Assembly (NCBI GenBank): GCA_945897655.1
Contig: CAMDHB010000082.1
Location: forward strand, 1-11,111
DNA from: Pseudorhodobacter antarcticus
GTDB taxonomy: Bacteria > Pseudomonadota > Alphaproteobacteria > Rhodobacterales > Rhodobacteraceae
DNA: 11,111 bases
Reading direction: 5' to 3'
Numbering within the stretch: position 1 is the first letter of the stretch; each line of letters opens with the position of its first letter. Position numbers and translations under genes: made by a program. The notes beneath the pieces were generated by a model that worked only from the letters and a program-made list of their open reading frames with translations, was not told the origin of the DNA and did no database searches. Below are positions 6,935 through 11,111 of the stretch, in pieces.

Positions 6935-8446
6935 CTATTCGCCTTTGGGCACCTGACGGTTGGTCAGCGGGATTTCCTTGAGCATCAGCGCAAAGCCAAG
7001 GCCGACAAGGGCCAAAGCGGCCGCAATCCAGTAGATGGGTGCGATGGCCGAGATGACCGAAGTGGCCAATTGCGCTTGCACGTCGGGCGGAAGGCTGGCC
7101 AGGGTTTGTGGCCCGATCTGGCTGATGTCGCCAATGCTGGCGGCGCTATCGCCCAAGCCGGTCATGAAGCGGTGTGTGAAGAGGGCGCCAAAGGCCGCCA
7201 CACCCAGCGCGCCGCCGGTTTGCCGCATCATGATGCCTGCGGCGGTGGCGGTGCCCATCGTCTCACGCGGGACGGCGTTCTGGACGGCGGTGGTGGCGAC
7301 GGGAAAGACGCAGCCCATGCCAAGGCCGACCATGATCAAGGACAGGCTGAACACGACGGTGCTGGTGTCTTGTGAAAGCCGTGTCATCAGCATCATGCCG
7401 ATGAACAGCAAGGACATTCCGATGACGGGCAAGGACCAGTATTTGCCGGTACGGCCCATGTATATGCCCGAAAGGGTCGAGGCGGTCAGGATGCCGACGG
7501 TGAGGGGGATCAGCAGCAGGCCGGATTCGGTGGGTGTCGTACCTTTGGCGATTTGCAGGTAGAGGGGCACGAAGGTCAGGGCACCAAAGAGCGAGGCCCC
7601 AACGATGAAGCCGATGATGGAGGTGACCCAGAACACGTTCATCTTGAACAGCCACATCGGCAAGATCGGCTCGGCCGCGCGCCGTTCGATCTGGATGAAC
7701 GCGAGGATGCTGATCAGGGACAGGGCTGCGAGGGTCAGACCTTCGGGCGAGGTATAGCTGAAGCTGCGGCCGCCAAGGCTGGTCAGCAAGGTCAGCGCGC
7801 CCAGAAACAGGGTCAGGGTGATGGCGCCAAACCAGTCGATCTGGTGGCTGGTGCGGGTGCCGCGCGGTTTGAAGGAGGCGGCAAAGCCCAGAACGGCGAT
7901 CAGGCCCAAGGGGATGTTGATGAAAAAGATCCAGTGCCAGTTGGCGTTTTCCGACAGCCAGCCGCCGGCCAAGGGGCCAAGGACCGAGGAGGTGGAAAAG
8001 ACGGCGGCAAAGATGCCCTGCACCTTGCCGCGTTCGCGAGGGGGCACGACGTCGCCCACAACCGACAGGGCCAGCACGAACAGACCGCCGCCGCCCAGGC
8101 CCTGAATGGCGCGGGCGATGATCAGGAAGGTCATGGATGTGGCCATGCCGCAGAGAACCGAGCCTGTCATGAAGAGGGCGACCGACACGAAGATGGTGTT
8201 CCGGCGGCCATAAAGGTCACCCAGTTTGCCATAAAGCGGGGCCACGATGGTCGAGGTCAGGATATAGGCAGTGACGACCCAGGACAGGTGGTCGATCCCG
8301 CCCAGATCGGACACGATGGTGGGCAGGGCGGTGGCGACGATGGATTGATCCAGCGAGGCGAGCAGCAGCAAAAGGCCGATCGAGAACAGGACCAGACGGG
8401 TCGAGCCTGAGGGGGGGGATTGGTCCGCTGGTCGGGCTTCGGTCAT
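6935..8446 (-). CDS. MFS drug exporter, DHA2 (14-TM) family
   Basis: This 503-residue inner-membrane protein is a proton-driven drug/H+ antiporter of the EmrB/QacA type. The N-terminus is a short polar tail (about 16 residues), then TM1. LDQSIVATALPTI (32-44) is DHA2 motif D1; GKLGDLYGRR (73-82) is motif A in the loop after TM2; GPLAGGWL (157-164) is antiporter motif C in TM5; NWHWIFFINIPLG follows. Length and hydrophobic pattern suit 14 TM segments. The ATG at 8446 has AGGAG six bases upstream. It is transcribed divergently from the MarR gene across a 120-bp gap with an inverted-repeat operator, so repression by that MarR protein with relief by the exported drug is likely. No membrane-fusion (EmrA-like) partner is in the window. 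Substrate cannot be read from sequence. Confidence 0.93.
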   Translation of the reverse strand: MTEARPADQSPPSGSTRLVLFSIGLLLLLASLDQSIVATALPTIVSDLGGIDHLSWVVTAYILTSTIVAPLYGKLGDLYGRRNTIFVSVALFMTGSVLCGMATSMTFLIIARAIQGLGGGGLFVLALSVVGDVVPPRERGKVQGIFAAVFSTSSVLGPLAGGWLSENANWHWIFFINIPLGLIAVLGFAASFKPRGTRTSHQIDWFGAITLTLFLGALTLLTSLGGRSFSYTSPEGLTLAALSLISILAFIQIERRAAEPILPMWLFKMNVFWVTSIIGFIVGASLFGALTFVPLYLQIAKGTTPTESGLLLIPLTVGILTASTLSGIYMGRTGKYWSLPVIGMSLLFIGMMLMTRLSQDTSTVVFSLSLIMVGLGMGCVFPVATTAVQNAVPRETMGTATAAGIMMRQTGGALGVAAFGALFTHRFMTGLGDSAASIGDISQIGPQTLASLPPDVQAQLATSVISAIAPIYWIAAALALVGLGFALMLKEIPLTNRQVPKGE

Positions 8447-8493
8447 GGCAAACTCCTGTCGCGCGCTTTGGGGAAGGGCTATGCCGGGGTCAA

Positions 8494-8548
8494 TTGCGTG
8501 TCAAGGGCACATTATTGCGGGTGTCATATACTTGACTTTGACACGCAA
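8494..8548. promoter_or_regulatory. Divergent promoter/operator region of the MFS and marR genes
   Basis: TTGCGTGTCAA (8494-8504) is matched by its exact reverse complement TTGACACGCAA (8538-8548), with 33 bases between; the centres are 44 bp apart, about four helical turns. Each arm is also a weak dyad, TTG-N5-CAA. A degenerate copy, TTGCGGGTGTCA, lies between them at 8515-8526. The left arm read on the minus strand supplies TTGACA (8504-8499), a good -35 for the exporter. TATACT at 8527-8532 is a good -10 for marR, starting near 8539, but with a poor -35. The region is probably bound by the MarR protein to repress both genes. Confidence 0.6.
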
Positions 8549-8566
8549 CTCGGCGAATTCGGACGG

Positions 8567-9127
8567 ATGAAATCGCCCAGACACCCCGCGCGCCATCACG
8601 AGCAGGTCAAGGAAACGCTGCAGACCAGCGGATTCTCTGAGGATGCGGCGATTGCGTTATTGTCGCTGGATGCCGACCAGTTCCACTATATGCGCCGGGT
8701 GGTGAAGGGCGATGTGCCGCAAAGCCTGATGCAGGAACTGGGGGCGGGGCTGGAGGCGACGCAGTTTCATGCGCTGGCCGCGGTTTTGCGCATCCAGAAC
8801 GGCTATGGCCGGCCCGCGCCGCAAGAGGCGACGGTGGGGCTGCTGGCCGAGGAGATGAACCTTGACCCCTCTCGCGCAAGCCGGATTGCGGCGGATCTGG
8901 TGGAGCGGGGGTTGATTGCGCGGGCGGTCAGCCAGGAGGATGGGCGGCGGTCGGTGCTGGTGGCGACGGAAGCGGCCAATGTGTTGATCGGGGCATTTCT
9001 GCGGGCGAAATGGCAGCGCACGATGAAACTGTTCGCAAGCTGGCCCGAGGAGGATATTCTGGCCTTTTCGCGGCTTTTTGGTCGGTATGTCGACGGGATG
9101 CGGGAACAGTATCCGGGGCAGGGTTGA
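8567..9127 (+). CDS. MarR-family transcriptional regulator
   Basis: This is a 186-residue winged-helix protein that would act as a DNA-binding dimer in the cytoplasm. Helices at about 65-80 lead to the HTH: TVGLLAEEMNLDPSRASRIAADLVERGLI (89-117), with the recognition helix near 102-114. The wing carries the family-typical Asp-Arg pair in SQEDGRRSVLVAT (122-134). A dimerising helix follows (residues 138-180). N-terminal residues 1-40 are longer than in the shortest MarR proteins. ATG 8567 is chosen because the frame upstream of it would run through the operator and into the exporter gene. The ribosome-binding site is poor (GGACGG touches the ATG). Divergent placement beside an MFS exporter points to autorepression plus control of the exporter, with a small-molecule ligand releasing DNA. 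The ligand is unknown. Confidence 0.92.
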   Translation: MKSPRHPARHHEQVKETLQTSGFSEDAAIALLSLDADQFHYMRRVVKGDVPQSLMQELGAGLEATQFHALAAVLRIQNGYGRPAPQEATVGLLAEEMNLDPSRASRIAADLVERGLIARAVSQEDGRRSVLVATEAANVLIGAFLRAKWQRTMKLFASWPEEDILAFSRLFGRYVDGMREQYPGQG

Positions 9128-9131
9128 CCAA

Positions 9132-9183
9132 GATGGGCAAACCCCGCCCTTTGGCCAGGGCCAAAGGGCGAGAACTGCCCATC
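9132..9183. repeat. Large nested inverted repeat after marR
   Basis: Inner arms CGCCCTTTGGCC (9145-9156) and GGCCAAAGGGCG (9159-9170) pair perfectly over 12 bp around a two-base AG centre. Outer arms GATGGGCA (9132-9139) and TGCCCATC (9176-9183) pair over 8 bp, separated from the inner stem by five unpaired bases on each side. It starts four bases after the marR stop and could end marR transcription, though no T-run follows. The compound GC-rich form also suits a REP-like interspersed repeat. Confidence 0.8.
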
Positions 9184-9194
9184 CTACAAGTGGT

Positions 9195-9209
9195 GAACAT
9201 ATGCAGAAC
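9195..9209. promoter_or_regulatory. Probable LexA (SOS) box upstream of uvrD
   Basis: GAAC (9195-9198), seven bases ATATGCA, GAAC (9206-9209) is the reverse complement of GTTC-N7-GTTC, the direct-repeat LexA box reported for alphaproteobacteria such as Rhodobacter. It lies 39 bases before the uvrD ATG, where repression would be effective, and uvrD is an SOS gene in many bacteria. The site is seen directly; binding is inferred. Confidence 0.65.
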
Positions 9210-9248
9210 GGACTTTCCCTTTGGTCCAAGGCGCGCTAGGTTCGCGAG

Positions 9249-11111
9249 ATGAGCCATTGGGACGAAAGCGAAGCCTTCGAGGCGGCGGTGCCGCTGAGCC
9301 AGCGTGCCGTGGCGGCGCGGCCCCGGCCCTATCTGGATGACCTGAACCCCGCACAGCGCGAGGCGGTCGAGGCGTTGGACGGGCCGGTGTTGATGCTGGC
9401 AGGGGCTGGCACGGGCAAGACCAAGGCGCTGACCGCGCGCATCGTGCATCTGCTCGCCATGGGCAAGGCGCGGTCGAATGAGATCTTGTCGGTGACCTTC
9501 ACCAACAAGGCCGCGCGCGAGATGAAGTTGCGGATTGGGCGGTTGCTGGGGGACGCGGGCGAGGGCATCGCCTGGATGGGCACGTTCCATTCGCTGTCGG
9601 TGAAGATCCTGCGCCGCCATGCCGAATTGATGGGGCTGAAAAGCAACTTCACCATTCTGGACACGGATGACCAGTTGCGGCTGCTGAAGCAGTTGATTGC
9701 AGCGGCCAATATTGACGAAAAACGCTGGCCTGCCCGGATGTTGGCCGGGATGATTGATAGCTGGAAGAACCGGGCGCTGACGCCGGACAGGGTGCCGTCG
9801 TCCGAGGCGAGCGGGTACAACAACCGGGGGACCGAGCTTTATGAGGCCTATCAGCAGCGGCTGCTGACGCTGAACGCCACGGATTTTGGCGATTTGCTGC
9901 TGCACTGTGTGGTGATTTTCCAGAAGCATCCCGATGTGCTGGCGCAGTATCAGCGGTGGTTCCGGTATATCCTGGTGGACGAGTATCAGGACACCAACGT
10001 GGCGCAGTATCTGTGGCTGCGGCTGCTGGCGCAGGCGCATCACAACATCTGCTGCGTGGGTGATGATGACCAGTCGATCTATGGCTGGCGCGGGGCCGAG
10101 GTGGGCAACATCCTGCGGTTTGAAAAGGATTTTCCGGGCGCCAAGGTGGTGCGGTTGGAGCAGAACTATCGCTCTACCCCGCATATTCTGGCCGCTGCTT
10201 CGGGGGTGATCAAGGCCAATGCGGGGCGATTGGGCAAGACCTTGTGGACCGAGGAGACCGAGGGCGAGAAGGTGCGCCTGATCGGGCATTGGGACGGCGA
10301 GGAAGAGGCGCGCTGGATTGGCGATGAGGTTGAGGCGTTGCAAGGCGGGCGACGCGGGCTGAAGGCGATGTCGTTGGAGGGGATGGCCATTCTGGTGCGG
10401 GCGTCCCATCAGATGCGGGCGTTCGAGGACAGGTTTCTGACCATCGGGTTGCCGTATCGGGTGATCGGGGGGCCGCGGTTCTATGAACGGGCCGAGGTGC
10501 GCGATGCGATGGCCTATTTCCGGCTGGCGGTGTCGCCTGAGGATGATTTGGCGTTTGAGCGGGTGATCAATACGCCGAAGCGGGGATTGGGCGACAAGGC
10601 GCAGGCGGATATTCAGCGGGTGGCCCGGGCTTCGGGTGTGTCGTTGCTGGACGGGGCGCGGGAGTTGCTGGCCAAAGGGGCGATTGGGGGCAAGGGGGGC
10701 AGCCAGCTCAGGGCCTTTGTCGATGGGGTGGACCGCTGGCATGCTGCGACGCTGCGGCCGCATAGCCATGTGGAACTGGCCGAGGTCATTCTGGAGGAGT
10801 CCGGCTACACCGAGATGTGGCAGAACGACAAGACGCCGGAAGCGCCGGGGCGGTTGGAGAACCTGAAGGAACTGGTCAAGGCCTTGGAACAGTTCGAGAA
10901 CCTGCAAGGGTTTCTGGAGCATGTCAGCCTGATCATGGATAACGAGACCGAGGAGGCGCAGGAAAAGATCAGCATCATGACGCTTCACGCGGCCAAGGGG
11001 CTGGAGTTTCCCGCCGTCTTCCTGCCGGGCTGGGAGGAGGGGCTGTTCCCCTCGCAGCGCAGCATGGATGAGAGCGGGCAAAAGGGGTTGGAGGAGGAGC
11101 GGCGGCTGGCC
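9249..11111 (+). CDS. uvrD: DNA helicase UvrD/PcrA (3' truncated by window)
   Basis: This is an SF1A 3'-to-5' DNA helicase acting in nucleotide-excision and mismatch repair. ATG 9249 opens 621 codons that stay in frame to the last base of the window; only motif VI and the C-terminal tail are missing. Visible motifs in order are Walker A AGAGTGKT (51-58), Ia SVTFTNKAAREM (81-92), GTFHSLSVKILRRH (111-124), TDFGDLLL (211-218), Walker B VDEYQDTN (243-250), III GDDDQSIYGWRGAE (271-284), IV RLEQNYRST (302-310) and V TLHAAKGLEFP (578-588). The domain order 1A-1B-1A-2A-2B is complete as far as it goes. An extra N-terminal stretch of about 30 residues precedes the Q motif (LNPAQREAV). AGG about ten bases upstream is a modest ribosome-binding site. 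The GAAC-N7-GAAC site upstream suggests SOS induction. The Rep helicase is the main alternative, but overall sequence favours UvrD/PcrA. Confidence 0.95.
   Translation, partial: MSHWDESEAFEAAVPLSQRAVAARPRPYLDDLNPAQREAVEALDGPVLMLAGAGTGKTKALTARIVHLLAMGKARSNEILSVTFTNKAAREMKLRIGRLLGDAGEGIAWMGTFHSLSVKILRRHAELMGLKSNFTILDTDDQLRLLKQLIAAANIDEKRWPARMLAGMIDSWKNRALTPDRVPSSEASGYNNRGTELYEAYQQRLLTLNATDFGDLLLHCVVIFQKHPDVLAQYQRWFRYILVDEYQDTNVAQYLWLRLLAQAHHNICCVGDDDQSIYGWRGAEVGNILRFEKDFPGAKVVRLEQNYRSTPHILAAASGVIKANAGRLGKTLWTEETEGEKVRLIGHWDGEEEARWIGDEVEALQGGRRGLKAMSLEGMAILVRASHQMRAFEDRFLTIGLPYRVIGGPRFYERAEVRDAMAYFRLAVSPEDDLAFERVINTPKRGLGDKAQADIQRVARASGVSLLDGARELLAKGAIGGKGGSQLRAFVDGVDRWHAATLRPHSHVELAEVILEESGYTEMWQNDKTPEAPGRLENLKELVKALEQFENLQGFLEHVSLIMDNETEEAQEKISIMTLHAAKGLEFPAVFLPGWEEGLFPSQRSMDESGQKGLEEERRLA

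Noticed and set aside
7553..8410. Plus-strand open frame opposite the MFS exporter
   Set aside because: Its Gly/Gln/Asp/Ala-rich translation is the mirror of hydrophobic codons; no domain or ribosome-binding site supports it.
8538..8543. Perfect TTGACA on the plus strand as the marR -35
   Set aside because: A -10 at normal spacing would fall at about 8561-8566, directly against the ATG at 8567, and the bases there (GGACGG) do not match. TATACT at 8527-8532 fits better.
8928..11081. Long minus-strand open frame opposite uvrD and the marR end
   Set aside because: The product is rich in Pro, His, Gln, Arg and Leu with no motif, and the opposite strand carries all UvrD helicase motifs in order, so this is a shadow frame.

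Overview
The window looks like a chromosomal segment of an alphaproteobacterium, most likely Rhodobacteraceae. I infer this from the high G+C content with strong third-position bias, the single-chain pyruvate carboxylase, the Rhodobacter-like protein families, and a GAAC-N7-GAAC site upstream of uvrD, which matches the LexA box described for alphaproteobacteria. No transposase, integrase, CRISPR array or phage gene is visible. The region reads as ordinary core chromosome, and I do not see a new multi-gene system. The interest lies in regulatory sites and palindromes between genes, plus one anomalous gene end.

Layout. Positions 1-584 (+) hold the 3' part of an acetylxylan esterase/cephalosporin-C deacetylase gene. 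A small hypothetical gene faces it on the minus strand; its reading frame runs without a stop across the intergenic inverted repeat and about 294 bases into the esterase. Next comes a minus-strand tRNA-Gly(GCC) with a recognisable promoter and terminator. A PhnA-domain (YjdM-like) zinc-ribbon gene follows at 1404-1925 (+). Two abutting perfect 22-bp palindromes lie between it and the next convergent gene.

Positions 2049-8446 form a minus-strand series. In transcription order it is a 14-TM DHA2-type MFS exporter, a secreted or anchored PHB-depolymerase-like alpha/beta hydrolase, full-length pyruvate carboxylase (pyc), and a secreted DUF2314 protein whose start codon overlaps the pyc stop. The exporter is divergent from a MarR-family regulator (8567-9127, +). 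The 120-bp gap between them carries an 11-bp perfect inverted repeat that probably acts as the shared operator. After marR come a large nested inverted repeat and a LexA-type site, then uvrD (9249 onward, +), which is cut by the window end before helicase motif VI.

How they fit together. The MarR regulator probably represses itself and the exporter, a common drug or solvent efflux arrangement. Pyc replenishes oxaloacetate. UvrD is the repair helicase of nucleotide-excision and mismatch repair and appears to be under SOS control here. The remaining genes seem to be neighbours rather than parts of one pathway.
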